A stretch of DNA of 64,000 bases from Kribbella italica (GCF_014205135.1 NZ_JACHMY010000001.1:1054001-1118000), one strand, 5' to 3'; shown: positions 1 to 9,166, counted from the stretch's first letter. Program-made: numbers and translations. The notes: generated by a model not told the origin, from the sequence alone.

Positions 1-2012
1 GCAAGGACCGCGTCGACGGCCGCGCGGAGCTTCGGTGGGACGATGACGCCGACCGTGCCCTCGACCAGGTCGAGCAGTTCGGCGGCCGCGTCGGCCGAGG
101 CTTCGGCGACCTTGCCGGCGTCGAAGATCCGGTGCTCCGGCTCGACACCAGTACGCCGTACGGCGTCCGGCAGGTCGGCGTCCGGGATCTGTTGCCGGAT
201 CACCTCACCGGCGAACGCGTAGATCTCGGCCGAGTTCCGGTAGTTGGTGGACAGCCGGAACGTGTGCCGCCGCAGGTGCGACAGCATCGTCTCCATCGCG
301 GTCCGGGCCTCGTCCGGGTCCGGCCAGGAACTCTGCGCCGGGTCGCCGACGATCGTCCAGCTCGCCTGCGGACCGCGCCGCGTCACCATCCGCCACTGCA
401 TCGGGGACAGGTCCTGGGCCTCGTCGACGAGGACGTGCGCGTACTCCTCGGGCTCGTCAGCCTCGGCCGCGGCAGCAGCGCGGGCCCGGCGCTCCGACGT
501 GGTGAGCACCTCGTTGACGCCGTCCGACAGGCCTTCGAGCCAGTCGAACTCCTCGTCCTTGCCCGCCTCGGGGATCGGCGCCCGGCCGAGCAGGTGGGTC
601 AGCTCGTCGAGCAGCGCGACGTCAGCGACGGTGATGTCGTCCGTGCCGCGGATCCCGGCCGCGAGCGTCTCGATCTCGACCGGGGTCAGGTCGTGCCGCG
701 CCCAGCGGGTGAGGCGTCGCGGGTCACCGAGCCAGCGCAGCACGGTCTGCGGCGTCAGCACCGGCCACCAGGCCGCGAAGAAGGTCCGGTACGCCGGAAG
801 GTCGGTGACCTGGTCGCCGAACGACTCGCGATCGGCGTACACGCCGTTGCGCAGGTCCTCGGGGAAGCGGGTCCACAACGCGGCCACGAGTCCCTTGCGA
901 GCCTCGGCCGCGGCGCGGTTGCGCGGCGTACGGCGCAAGGCGTTGCGGCGGACGTTGTCCAACTGGTTCGCGTCCAGCTCGACCGTGCCACCGCCGATGA
1001 AGACGCGCAGCGTGGTTGGTGCGTTCGGGACGCGGTCGCGCGCGGCGCGCGACAGCAGGCCCTGCATCCGCAGCGATCCCTTGATCGCGGCCACCTCGGC
1101 GTCGTCGATCGCCGTCGCCCGGACGCCGTCGACGAGCTCGCCGACCGCGCGCAGGGAGACCGTGTTCTCGCCGAGGCTCGGCAGCACGCGCTCGATGTAG
1201 GCCATGAAGGCGGCCGACGGCCCGACCACCAGAACGCCGCCACGCTCGAAGCGGCGCCGGTCGGAGTACAGCAGGTACGCCGCGCGGTGCAGCGCGACGA
1301 CCGTCTTGCCCGTCCCCGGACCGCCGCCGATGACGGTGACGCCGCGGGCCGGAGCCCGGATCGCCTGGTCCTGCTCGGCCTGGATGGTCGCCACGATGTC
1401 GCGCATCGTGTGCCCACGGGCCCGCGACAGCGACGCCATCAGCGCGCCCTCACCCATCACCGGCAGATCCTCGGGCGCCCGCTCGGGGCCGAGCAGGTCG
1501 TCCTCGATGCCGATGATCCTGGCGCCCTTGTTGCGCAGGACGCGACGCCGGACGACGCCGAGGCGGTCGGTCGAGGTCGCGCGGTAGAACGGCTCGGCCG
1601 CGGGGGCCCGCCAGTCGATCACGAGCGGCTCGTACTCGGCGTCGCGGACGCCGATCCGGCCGACGTACAGGCTCTCCAGGTCGGCCGCGTGCTCGGCCGG
1701 CGGCTGCTCGTCGCCACCGTCGGAGTCGAGCCGGCCGAACACCAGGCCCTCGTGCTCCGCGTCCAGCTCGGCGATCCGCCGGGCCGCGGCGAACACCAGG
1801 ACGTCCCGCTCGTACAGCCCGGTCTGCTCCTCCTCGCGGACGCGACCGACGTTCTGCGCCTGGGCGCGTTGATGACCCTCGACCGCGATCCGGGACGCGG
1901 ACGCCGACGCGGCCTCGACCCGGTCGTAGACCCGGTCGACGTGCTGTTGCTCGAACTCCAGTTCTGCCCTCTCGACCGACTCGGGATCGGGTGACGTGGG
2001 GGTTTGGTCCAC
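1..2012 (-). CDS. helD: HelD/HelR-type RNA polymerase-recycling ATPase (3' end beyond window)
   Basis: UvrD-like superfamily 1 ATPase of the HelD class, which removes stalled RNA polymerase from DNA; the HelR subgroup also displaces rifamycins from the polymerase. 670 residues are visible; the C-terminus lies beyond position 1. An N-terminal coiled coil (about residues 15-80) precedes the VIDWRAP segment typical of HelD. Walker A is GGGPGTGKT at about 229-237, Walker B LVDEAQD near 527, and a YRNS motif near 590. The GTG start at 2012 is preceded by AGAGGA. Family assignment is firm; HelR rather than plain HelD is a guess, because the rifamycin-associated element reported upstream of some helR genes was not seen. 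Confidence 0.88.
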   Translation of the reverse strand, partial: MDQTPTSPDPESVERAELEFEQQHVDRVYDRVEAASASASRIAVEGHQRAQAQNVGRVREEEQTGLYERDVLVFAAARRIAELDAEHEGLVFGRLDSDGGDEQPPAEHAADLESLYVGRIGVRDAEYEPLVIDWRAPAAEPFYRATSTDRLGVVRRRVLRNKGARIIGIEDDLLGPERAPEDLPVMGEGALMASLSRARGHTMRDIVATIQAEQDQAIRAPARGVTVIGGGPGTGKTVVALHRAAYLLYSDRRRFERGGVLVVGPSAAFMAYIERVLPSLGENTVSLRAVGELVDGVRATAIDDAEVAAIKGSLRMQGLLSRAARDRVPNAPTTLRVFIGGGTVELDANQLDNVRRNALRRTPRNRAAAEARKGLVAALWTRFPEDLRNGVYADRESFGDQVTDLPAYRTFFAAWWPVLTPQTVLRWLGDPRRLTRWARHDLTPVEIETLAAGIRGTDDITVADVALLDELTHLLGRAPIPEAGKDEEFDWLEGLSDGVNEVLTTSERRARAAAAAEADEPEEYAHVLVDEAQDLSPMQWRMVTRRGPQASWTIVGDPAQSSWPDPDEARTAMETMLSHLRRHTFRLSTNYRNSAEIYAFAGEVIRQQIPDADLPDAVRRTGVEPEHRIFDAGKVAEASADAAAELLDLVEGTVGVIVPPKLRAAVDAVL

Positions 2013-2025
2013 CGGGGTCCTCTCT

Positions 2026-2039
2026 ACTGCCGGGGCAGT
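2026..2039. promoter_or_regulatory. Perfect inverted repeat in the helD leader
   Basis: ACTGCC-GG-GGCAGT lies 13 bases upstream of the helD GTG and just before its AGAGGA ribosome binding site. It could be an operator or a small RNA hairpin shielding the start. No regulator can be assigned. Confidence 0.35.
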
Positions 2040-2120
2040 TTCCCCCGACACGGAACACATGAACGCTCAATCGTAGTGCGCCGATGACGGCGACCCCAGA
2101 GGAGGTCTCAGGTTGACGGC

Positions 2121-3428
2121 TTACGCCTTGCCGACGGCGTCCGCGACGATCGCGGCACCGAGCGTCGTGGCCGGTACGCCACCGCCCGGATGGGCGCCCG
2201 CGCCCACGCAGTACAGGCCCTTGACGGGCGAGATGTTGCCCGCCCGGCGGCCCGCTGTCCTGTAGCCCTCCCAGGCCACACCGGTCCACCAGGAGGCCGA
2301 CGTCTGGCGGCTGATCACCTTGTCGCGGATGTGCAGCCCGCGGGCGACCAGCAGGTCGACCACGTCGTCGGTGGGGTAGCCATGGACCAGCACGGACCAG
2401 GCGGTGTGCCCGGCGGGCGCAGTACCGCCCGTGCGGACCGTGACTGTCGGCGTACCGTGCAGGACCGTCTCGAACGGCAGGTCCGGCACCGGGCCGCGCA
2501 GACCGAGGTGTACGACGTACGCCGCCTGCGCCTGGTGGGTCTTCTCGACCTGCTTGCGCACCTTCTTGGCTGCCGGGTCGCTGACCAGCTGGGTGTAGAG
2601 GACGCGCGGGTCGATGTCGCTGACCACTACCTCGGCCAGCAGCTCAGTCCCGTCAGCCAGCCGGACGCCTGTCACCACGCCGTCCTTGCTGGTCACTGCG
2701 GCGACCTCGGCGCCGGTCCGGACGTCGATCTTGCGCTCGACCGCCCGCTGCGCCAGTGCGTCGCCCACGGCGGCGAAGCCACCGGCCACGGTCCAGCGGC
2801 CGAACGTGCGCTCCAGGTACGACCAGACCCCGACGTACCCGGGAGTGGACCGGGCCTCCGACCCGTGCTGCGTCGCGAAGTACCGCAGTACGGCGCGCGC
2901 CCGGTCGTCGTCCAGGTGGCGCTCGGCGACGCGGTCCAGCGACTGCCACGGCTTCAGCCCGCGGAGGGCAGGCAGCGGCAGCCGGTCCAGCAGCGGCGGC
3001 TCGAGCGAGGTCTTGCGGAGGATCTGCCAGGTCTCGCCGTAGGAGTCGACCAGACCGGTCCAGGCCTTGGCGGTCTTCTCACCGGCCAGGTCGGTCCAGG
3101 TCTCCAGCTGGGCCGCGCGGTCGCCGATCGGGAGGTCCAGCACCGAGCCGTCGCCGAACAGGTGCCGGCGCGGTGTGGTGACCGGGTCGAGCTGGACCAG
3201 GCTCTCGATCGGGCGGCCGGACTTGCGGAACAGGTCGCGCAGGGCGGCCGGCAGCGTCGTACTAGCTGCTCCTGCGTCCCAGCTGAAGCCGTCGGCCTCG
3301 ACCCGGCCGAGTGCGCCGCCGAGACGGTCCTCGGCTTCGCAGACGGTGACCTGGTGGCCGAGCTTGGCCAGACGGACGGCAGTGGCGAGACCGGCGAGGC
3401 CGGCCCCGATGACGATCACGCGGGACAT
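2121..3428 (-). CDS. FAD-dependent oxidoreductase, phytoene-desaturase-like
   Basis: Flavin amine-oxidase/phytoene-desaturase superfamily protein of 435 residues. The N-terminus holds the dinucleotide-binding fold (VIVIGAGLAGLATA, residues 4-17) followed by the RLGG loop. The C-terminus has the second FAD signature (LYCVGAGAHPGGGVP) typical of CrtI-like enzymes. It is shorter than true carotenoid desaturases (about 490-510 residues) and no carotenoid genes are nearby, so the substrate is unknown. Its ATG overlaps the stop of the upstream DUF4126 gene (TGATG), suggesting translational coupling. Confidence 0.85.
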   Translation of the reverse strand: MSRVIVIGAGLAGLATAVRLAKLGHQVTVCEAEDRLGGALGRVEADGFSWDAGAASTTLPAALRDLFRKSGRPIESLVQLDPVTTPRRHLFGDGSVLDLPIGDRAAQLETWTDLAGEKTAKAWTGLVDSYGETWQILRKTSLEPPLLDRLPLPALRGLKPWQSLDRVAERHLDDDRARAVLRYFATQHGSEARSTPGYVGVWSYLERTFGRWTVAGGFAAVGDALAQRAVERKIDVRTGAEVAAVTSKDGVVTGVRLADGTELLAEVVVSDIDPRVLYTQLVSDPAAKKVRKQVEKTHQAQAAYVVHLGLRGPVPDLPFETVLHGTPTVTVRTGGTAPAGHTAWSVLVHGYPTDDVVDLLVARGLHIRDKVISRQTSASWWTGVAWEGYRTAGRRAGNISPVKGLYCVGAGAHPGGGVPATTLGAAIVADAVGKA

Positions 3429-4039
3429 CAGAGGGTCGTGCTCCCAGTCGCTGGATTGCTTCGTCGTTCCCGCCAGGCCCGGAACCTGACGAGGCCGCGC
3501 CGGATTGCGCGCAGTGCGAGGTAGACGCCGATCAGGCCGAGCACCAGCAGTACCGCCGCGACGATCAGCGCGGCGGTCGGGTGGAAGGCGGCCAGCGAGA
3601 CCACGCCGAGCACGGCGACGTCCTCGCCGGAAGAGGCGGCGATGTTGGTGACGGGCTCGGGCGAGGTGTTGATCGCCAGCCGCAGGCTCGACTTCACCAG
3701 GTGCGAGACCAGCGCGACGACGCCGCCCGTGGTGGCGATGAACGCCTGCTCCAGGTTGCTCGCCTGACCGGCCATCAGCGCCGCGATGATCGCGCCGACC
3801 GTGGGCCGGATCAGCGTCGAGACGGTGTCCCAGGCGGAGTCGACGTACGGAATCTTGTCGGCGACGAACTCGACCAGGAAGAGCGCGCCGGCGGCGATCA
3901 GGACGCCGTTGGAGGTCAGAGCGGTCGGTACGTCGTCCACGTCGGCGAAGCGGCCGAGCAGCCCGAGGACGAGCACGCAGGCGTAGGCGTTGATCCCGCT
4001 CGCCCAGCCCGACGTGAAGGCCAACGGCAGCGCTTCCAT
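3428..4039 (-). CDS. DUF4126 family membrane protein
   Basis: 203-residue hydrophobic protein of the DUF4126 family, function unknown. The N-terminus (MEALPLAFTSGWASGINAYA) and several predicted membrane segments are typical: residues near 15-35 and 45-65, a glycine/alanine-rich pair in the middle, and one near the C-terminus. The start at 4039 was chosen over an upstream in-frame ATG because a GGAG lies 8 bases before it and the family N-terminus begins there. It is transcribed ahead of, and overlaps, the FAD oxidoreductase, so the two may act on the same lipid-soluble substrate; that is only an inference. Confidence 0.82.
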   Translation of the reverse strand: MEALPLAFTSGWASGINAYACVLVLGLLGRFADVDDVPTALTSNGVLIAAGALFLVEFVADKIPYVDSAWDTVSTLIRPTVGAIIAALMAGQASNLEQAFIATTGGVVALVSHLVKSSLRLAINTSPEPVTNIAASSGEDVAVLGVVSLAAFHPTAALIVAAVLLVLGLIGVYLALRAIRRGLVRFRAWRERRSNPATGSTTL

Positions 4040-4102
4040 ACTGTTGCTCCGAACTCGATCGCGGTCAGTAACGAACCTCGTGCCGCGAGTTTTGGTTAAC
4101 CG

Positions 4103-4131
4103 TTGACATCCGCTCCGCCTCGACCCAGAGT
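4103..4131 (+). promoter_or_regulatory. Possible promoter of the amidase gene
   Basis: TTGACA at 4103-4108 is a perfect -35 hexamer, followed after 17 bases by CAGAGT as a weak -10. It lies in the 147-base gap between the divergent DUF4126 and amidase genes. Confidence 0.4.
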
Positions 4132-4186
4132 GAACAGGTTGCCGGTCTGCGTGACCGCCACACACTCCAGATCAGGGAGAACGAAC

Positions 4187-6100
4187 ATGCGTCGTCGTCC
4201 GAAGATTCTCGCCGCCCTGGCCGCGTTGGCGCTGCCCATAGCCGCGATCGGCGTGTCGTCGAGCGGGCCGCCGGCCGAGGCGTCCACGCCGGCACCGGGC
4301 CTGGCGGCCGCGTTCCAGTCCGCCGCGCAGCAGTACGGCGTACCGGAGTCCGTCCTGCTGGCCGTGTCCTACGCGGAGACCCGCTGGGACGACCATCAGG
4401 GCAAGTCGAGCACGTCGGGCGGCTTCGGGCCGATGCACCTGACCGCTGGCGACCCCAGTGCGCTGGTGGAACGCTCGGCCGGGCAGAAGCTCGCCAAGGG
4501 CGACTCGCTGCGCACTCTGTACGAGGCGTCCGACCTGACCGGGCTGGACCCGGTCGCACTGCGCAACGACGCCGCGGCCAACGTGGCGGGCGGTGCTGCG
4601 GTGCTGGCGTCGTACCAGAAGTCGCTGGGGCTGCCGGTGGGTGCCGCTACCTCGCCGGCCTCTTGGTACGCCGCTGTCGCGTCCTACTCCGGGGCGACCA
4701 ACAAGGTCGGAGCGTCGGCGTTCGCTGACGACGTCTACACGATTCTCGCCCGAGGCGCCGCCCGGACGACCAACACAGGGCAGCAGGTCAGCATGCCCGC
4801 CGTCGCGGCGACGCCGGAGCGCGACCAGCTCTCCCGCCTGAAGCTGGCCGCCGGGGCGAAGGACTCGGCAGGGGTCGAGTGCCCGTCCGGACTGGCCTGC
4901 GAGTCGCTGCCGGCGCCGTACCAGAAGACCGGCGACGCGGCGACCGACTACGGCAACCACGACCTGGCGAACCGGCCGAAGACCGGCAAGGTCGACTACA
5001 TCGTCATCCACGACACCGAGGGCGGCTGGCAGGGCACGCTGAACCTGGTGCAGGACCCGACGTACGTGAGCTGGCAGTACACGATGCGCTCGTCGGACGG
5101 GCATACCTGGCAGCACGTGAAGGCCGACGACGTCGCGTGGCACGCCGGCAACTGGTACGTGAACATGCACAGCATCGGGATCGAGCACGAGGGCTTCGCC
5201 GCCCAGGGCGCGACCTGGTACACCGAGGCGCTCTACCGGAACTCGGCGCGGCTGGTGAAGTACCTGGCCAAGAAGAACAACATCCCGCTCGACCGGGCGC
5301 ACATCATCGGGCACGACCAGGTGCCCGGCACGATCCCGTCGACCGTCGCGGGGATGCACTGGGACCCGGGACCGTATTGGGACTGGGAGCACTACTTCGA
5401 CCTGCTCGGCGCGCCGATCTACGGGCACAAGATCTTCCCGGTTCGTACCGGTTCGATCGTGACGATCAAGCCTGGCTTCGCGTCGAACGTGCAGGTCGTG
5501 ACCGACTGCGTCACCGCCGGTACGGCGTGCGCGCCGCAGGGGACGAACTTCGTCTACCTGCGCCAGGCACCGGACGACGCGGCGCCGCTGGTCAAGGACC
5601 TCGGGCTGCGGCCGGGCTCGTCGGCGTCGACGACGCAGGTCTCCGACATCGGTGCGCGGGCGGCGGCCGGCTCGCAGTACGTCGTGGCGCAGCGGTCGGG
5701 GGACTGGGTGGCCGTCTGGTACCTGGGCGCGCTGGCCTGGTTCAAGAGCCCGGCGTCCGCGCCGGACGCGTTCGCCAAGCCTGGGCTGGTCGTCAAGCCG
5801 AAGGCCGGCAAGGTGACTGTCCCGGTCTACGGGCGGGCGTACCCGGAGCAGGCGGCGTACCCGGCGGGTATTCCGTACCAGGCGGTGACGCCGCTGCAGT
5901 ACTCGATCGGCGCGGGCCAGGCGTACCCGGTCGGCGACGCGACCATCGAGACCGACTACTACCGGGCGACCACCTTCGACGGGCAGCCGCCGACGGACCA
6001 CGTGCAGGTGCTCGGCAAGGACCGCTACTACCAGATCTGGTTCGGGCACCGGATGGCGTACGTCCGGGCCGCCGACGTGGATCTGCGTCCGGCGTTCTGA
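4187..6100 (+). CDS. Secreted N-acetylmuramoyl-L-alanine amidase with N-terminal lysozyme-like domain
   Basis: Exported peptidoglycan hydrolase of 637 residues. A signal peptide (RRRPKILAALAALALPIAA) is followed by a transglycosylase/lysozyme-like region (about 40-190) with a candidate catalytic Glu in VSYAETRWD and a GGFGPMHL loop. An amidase_2 domain (about 265-420) has the zinc-site signatures YIVIHDTEGG, VAWHAGN and HWDPGPYWDW. The C-terminal 200 residues look like SH3-type wall-binding repeats. The amidase would cut the MurNAc-L-Ala bond. Start: AGGGAGA 6 bases before the ATG at 4187, directly at the signal peptide. Two hydrolase domains in one chain suggest a bifunctional autolysin; the glycosidase activity is less certain. 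Confidence 0.88.
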   Translation: MRRRPKILAALAALALPIAAIGVSSSGPPAEASTPAPGLAAAFQSAAQQYGVPESVLLAVSYAETRWDDHQGKSSTSGGFGPMHLTAGDPSALVERSAGQKLAKGDSLRTLYEASDLTGLDPVALRNDAAANVAGGAAVLASYQKSLGLPVGAATSPASWYAAVASYSGATNKVGASAFADDVYTILARGAARTTNTGQQVSMPAVAATPERDQLSRLKLAAGAKDSAGVECPSGLACESLPAPYQKTGDAATDYGNHDLANRPKTGKVDYIVIHDTEGGWQGTLNLVQDPTYVSWQYTMRSSDGHTWQHVKADDVAWHAGNWYVNMHSIGIEHEGFAAQGATWYTEALYRNSARLVKYLAKKNNIPLDRAHIIGHDQVPGTIPSTVAGMHWDPGPYWDWEHYFDLLGAPIYGHKIFPVRTGSIVTIKPGFASNVQVVTDCVTAGTACAPQGTNFVYLRQAPDDAAPLVKDLGLRPGSSASTTQVSDIGARAAAGSQYVVAQRSGDWVAVWYLGALAWFKSPASAPDAFAKPGLVVKPKAGKVTVPVYGRAYPEQAAYPAGIPYQAVTPLQYSIGAGQAYPVGDATIETDYYRATTFDGQPPTDHVQVLGKDRYYQIWFGHRMAYVRAADVDLRPAF

Positions 6101-6126
6101 CCGCCTGACTCTGTGAGACTGGCGGT

Positions 6127-6864
6127 GTGACCGACCACGTGAGCGACGAAGCCGTTCAGCAACTGCTGGACGGCTTCGTCGCGTCCACGGCGGCGTTGCC
6201 GGCGCAGGCGATCTGGATCCACGGCTCGCTCGCGCTCGGCGACTTCGTCCCGTCGCGCAGCGACCTCGACCTGGTCTGCGTCCTGCCGGGCCTGGTCGAT
6301 CCCGCCGCCATCAAGGCGATCCACCGCCCGCTCACCTCACCTCTGGGCCGCCGGCTCCACTGCACGTACGTACCCGTCGACGGGTTGGCCGATCCCGCGG
6401 TCCGCCACCCGACCTTCGCCCAGGAGCACTACCTCACCCGCCCGGTCACGCCGGTGACCCGCCGCGAGCTCGCCCTCAGCGACCTCTCGCTGTTCGGCCC
6501 ACCACCCTCGTCGTTGCTCCCAGCAACCACCGACGCCGAGCTGGCGGACTTCGTCCGCGCCGACCTGCTGACCTTCTGGTACCCGGTCACCGCCAAGCGC
6601 ACCCCGTGGCTCCGCGACATCTGGATCGACCTCGCGATGGTCACGCTCGCCCGCGCCGAGACCACTCTCCGCACCGGTGCCCTGATCACCAAGCAGGCCG
6701 CTCTCGCCCACCTGCCCACGCTCGGCGCACCGGCCGCGGTCGTTCACGACATCCACCAACGCCGCTACGGCGGCGCCGTGGACCGATCCCTCAGCTGGCG
6801 CAGGCACCGGGCCGAGCTGACCCGCACCTACCTGCGCGCCAAGATCCCCGCCGTCGCCGGCTAG
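6127..6864 (+). CDS. Nucleotidyltransferase (AadA/DUF4111-like)
   Basis: 245-residue protein of the polymerase-beta nucleotidyltransferase superfamily. The signature is clear: a GS pair at 33-34 (IWIHGSLALGDF) and the metal-binding DxD at D46/D48 (SDLDLV). The rest resembles the helical C-terminal half of aminoglycoside 3''-adenylyltransferases (DUF4111), so it may adenylylate an aminoglycoside or another small molecule. Resistance cannot be inferred from the sequence alone. GTG start 26 bases after the amidase stop, with no obvious ribosome binding site. Confidence 0.75.
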   Translation: MTDHVSDEAVQQLLDGFVASTAALPAQAIWIHGSLALGDFVPSRSDLDLVCVLPGLVDPAAIKAIHRPLTSPLGRRLHCTYVPVDGLADPAVRHPTFAQEHYLTRPVTPVTRRELALSDLSLFGPPPSSLLPATTDAELADFVRADLLTFWYPVTAKRTPWLRDIWIDLAMVTLARAETTLRTGALITKQAALAHLPTLGAPAAVVHDIHQRRYGGAVDRSLSWRRHRAELTRTYLRAKIPAVAG

Positions 6865-6899
6865 CTCCGCCCCGACACCGGTTGGTGAGTCGGGCACCG

Positions 6900-7370
6900 C
6901 TAGTTGACGACGACCGGGGTGCCGTTGGTGAGGTGGAGGAGTTCGGCGTACGTGGTGGGGAAGATCGAGTGCGGGATGCCGCCGGCGGCCCAGACCTCGG
7001 CGTACTGGTCGAGCGCGGTGTCGACGAGGGTGCGGACGGGAGCCGGGTGTCCGACGGGCGCGACGCCGCCGATGGCCTGGCCGGTGTGCTGCTTCACGAA
7101 CTCCGGCGTGGCCCGCTTGAGCTTGGTCAGGCCGAGCTCGGCGGCCAGCTTCGCGGTGTCGACGCGGTGCGCGCCCGACGTGAGGATGAGGACCGGCGTA
7201 CCGTCGCCGTCGAAGATCAGACTGTTGGCGATCGCGCCGACCTCGCAGCCGAGTTCCTCAGCGGCAGCCGCCGCCGTCGGCACGGCCTCGTCGAGGATCC
7301 GGATCTCGCCGGTCGCGCCGGCCGCCGCCAGGGCGTCCGCGACCCGCTGGACGTTGGGATGAGTGCTCAC
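6900..7370 (-). CDS. ybaK: YbaK/EbsC-type aminoacyl-tRNA deacylase
   Basis: 156-residue member of the YbaK/ProX editing family, which hydrolyses mischarged aminoacyl-tRNA (Cys-tRNA-Pro or similar) in the cytoplasm. The family core is visible: SLIFDGDGTPVLILTSGAHR with the conserved basic residue, and the glycine-rich GQAIGGVAPVGHP loop. The GTG start lies 9 bases after the DUF4037 stop with AAGG overlapping that stop, so the two genes are probably co-transcribed. It converges on the nucleotidyltransferase gene. Confidence 0.88.
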   Translation of the reverse strand: MSTHPNVQRVADALAAAGATGEIRILDEAVPTAAAAAEELGCEVGAIANSLIFDGDGTPVLILTSGAHRVDTAKLAAELGLTKLKRATPEFVKQHTGQAIGGVAPVGHPAPVRTLVDTALDQYAEVWAAGGIPHSIFPTTYAELLHLTNGTPVVVN

Positions 7371-7379
7371 GCGTCGACC

Positions 7380-8405
7380 TTACTTCTCGTAGATCGTCGA
7401 CAATCGCCGGTACGCGGCCGGGTTGCTCAGCAGATCGGTGCTGTCGGAGATCTGGTCGATCGAACCGATCAACGGCAGGTCCTTGAGGCCTGCGTCGTGC
7501 ACCTGCGCCAGACAGGCGTCGACGAACCGCTCCGCCCCGAGCACCATCGCCGGCCGCTCGTGGAACTGCCGGGCCGTCGGGTCGACCTCGTCGGTGATCC
7601 CGAGCTTGTTGTGCCGGGCCGCCACCAGCTCGTACGCCGAGACGAGCGCCTGCTCGCGGTGCTTCTGCGCCTCGGCCCGGGTGGCCTCCATCAGCAGCTC
7701 GTCGAGCCCGTCCGCGGGCCCGAGCCGGTTGAACGCCGTACCGAACCACTTCGAGTACGGCGCGTAGGTGCGCTCCATCAGTAGCGCCAGCCGCATCACG
7801 TCGCGAGCCAGGCGGGCAGTGAGCACCCGGGAGCCGAGCTCGTCGCCCACCTCGTAGGTGCGCTGCACGAACGGCTCCTCCTGCGCGATCCGGGACCACT
7901 GGCAGGCCAGCATCCACAGCCAGACGTCGTCCGGGTACCACTGCAGGTCGGCGCGGATCCGCTGCAGCCGGCCGTCGTCGGCGTACACGGGCCCGGCGAC
8001 GACGCCGAGGAACTTCTGCTGCGGGGTGATCAGCCAGTTCGCCGTACTGAGGTCGGTAGTGGCGTCGAAGCCGAGCAGGTCCTGGAGCCAGTCGGACAGC
8101 GTCGTCACGGTGATGTGGTGGATCGGCTGCTGGGTGTCCCACCCGAAGCGCACCGGGTGCCCGCCGTACTCGTCCGGCAGGCCCTGCTCGACCAGCTCCT
8201 TGACCTGCTGGACGTCGCCTTCCTCCACGAACACCTGGAGCCGCGGCCCCCAGCCGTGGTCGGTCGACCGCTCGGTGTCGTAGCCGAGGACGTCGGAGCC
8301 CCAGCCGAGCAGGCCGGCGGCGTACGGCGTACTGCCGAGCAGTGGACGGATGACGTCGGCGTGAAAGTCCTGGCTCAGGTCACGCGCCGAACGGAAGGTC
8401 GTCAT
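7380..8405 (-). CDS. DUF4037 protein, nucleotidyltransferase-like
   Basis: 341-residue DUF4037 protein, function unknown. The N-terminal part carries a nucleotidyltransferase-like signature: GWGSDVLGYDTERSTDHGWG, i.e. G-S, a run of spacing residues, then acidic residues and WGPRL. The C-terminal two thirds is helical (DUF4037 proper). It heads a two-gene unit with ybaK. Together with the AadA-like gene this makes two nucleotidyltransferase-like genes within 2.3 kb, possibly by chance. Confidence 0.8.
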   Translation of the reverse strand: MTTFRSARDLSQDFHADVIRPLLGSTPYAAGLLGWGSDVLGYDTERSTDHGWGPRLQVFVEEGDVQQVKELVEQGLPDEYGGHPVRFGWDTQQPIHHITVTTLSDWLQDLLGFDATTDLSTANWLITPQQKFLGVVAGPVYADDGRLQRIRADLQWYPDDVWLWMLACQWSRIAQEEPFVQRTYEVGDELGSRVLTARLARDVMRLALLMERTYAPYSKWFGTAFNRLGPADGLDELLMEATRAEAQKHREQALVSAYELVAARHNKLGITDEVDPTARQFHERPAMVLGAERFVDACLAQVHDAGLKDLPLIGSIDQISDSTDLLSNPAAYRRLSTIYEK

Positions 8406-8441
8406 GCGTCCCGACCCTAGGGCCGAAACGCCTTGCCTGCA

Positions 8442-9029
8442 TCAGGTTTTCAGCTCGGCCGCACCGAACGAGACGTTGAACCGGTTGCACCAGATCGAGA
8501 CGCTGCTGAAGTCCCCGAGGTCGACCTCGCTGGGGATCACGTAGTTCTGGCTGCCCTTGTTGCCCTTCAGTTGCCCGAGGCTCCTGGCCTTGCCGTCGTC
8601 GAACACGTGCCAGCCGGCCTTGCCCTCGACAACCTTCGCGTCGCTCAGCCAGACCTCGAGATCGGGACCGTCGGAGGTGTCCAGGTCCTGCAGCCGAAGG
8701 ATCCGTGAGCCGTCAGCCAGCCGCACGATCGACACCGCTCCGGAGGTGTCGTGCTCGTGCGTGACGAACGTGCCCTTGCTGAGCACCGCCGGGCCCGCGT
8801 CCTTGCTCGGAACGAGCGTGCTCGACGGCTCACCGGAAATTGTCGGTGGCGCCTTGGAGGATGTGGTCATGAGAGACGGAGCAACGGTCGGTACGGCGCC
8901 TGGGAGGGCCTCGTCGACGACCGTGTCGGTGACGAGCCGCCACGGCTGGAAGAGCGGTAGCGCCACGGCGGCGACCGCGACGACAGCCGCGCCCGCGACC
9001 ACGCCGATCAGTTTGCGGTGGGAGGCCAT
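8442..9029 (-). CDS. Membrane-anchored DM13-domain protein
   Basis: 195 residues: an N-terminal membrane anchor (about 7-28), a Ser/Thr/Pro-rich linker (about 45-75) and a C-terminal DM13 domain (about 82-192). DM13 is proposed to carry redox electrons through a conserved Cys; here it is Cys181 in SIWCNRFNV. The domain hallmarks (GSRILRLQDLDTSDGPDLEVWLSD, given here in part as LDTSDGPDLEVWLS) are present. The start at 9029 was chosen because the hydrophobic anchor begins there; upstream in-frame sequence is low-complexity. Probably faces the outside of the membrane. Confidence 0.8.
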   Translation of the reverse strand: MASHRKLIGVVAGAAVVAVAAVALPLFQPWRLVTDTVVDEALPGAVPTVAPSLMTTSSKAPPTISGEPSSTLVPSKDAGPAVLSKGTFVTHEHDTSGAVSIVRLADGSRILRLQDLDTSDGPDLEVWLSDAKVVEGKAGWHVFDDGKARSLGQLKGNKGSQNYVIPSEVDLGDFSSVSIWCNRFNVSFGAAELKT

Positions 9030-9136
9030 CGGGTCGCTCGCTCTCGTTCGATCGGTCCGGGGTGGTGTCTCCGGAGGGGTGGCACCAGTCTGGCCGGACG
9101 CGGCGCGGTCCGGGGCGCGCCGGGGCTTACGGCCCG

Positions 9137-9166
9137 TTGACGTCTGTCGGCGGGCGAGGCTACGCT
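9137..9166 (+). promoter_or_regulatory. Promoter ahead of the DUF6504/HEPN operon
   Basis: TTGACG (9137-9142), an 18-base spacer and TACGCT (9161-9166) form one of the best sigma-70-type promoters in the window. The predicted start near 9173 falls at the edge of the SOS box just downstream. Reads toward the DUF6504 gene. Confidence 0.6.

Noticed and set aside
132..1994. Long open frame on the plus strand across the HelD gene
   Set aside because: The minus strand encodes a continuous HelD with Walker motifs; the plus frame is a Arg/Pro-rich shadow without domains.
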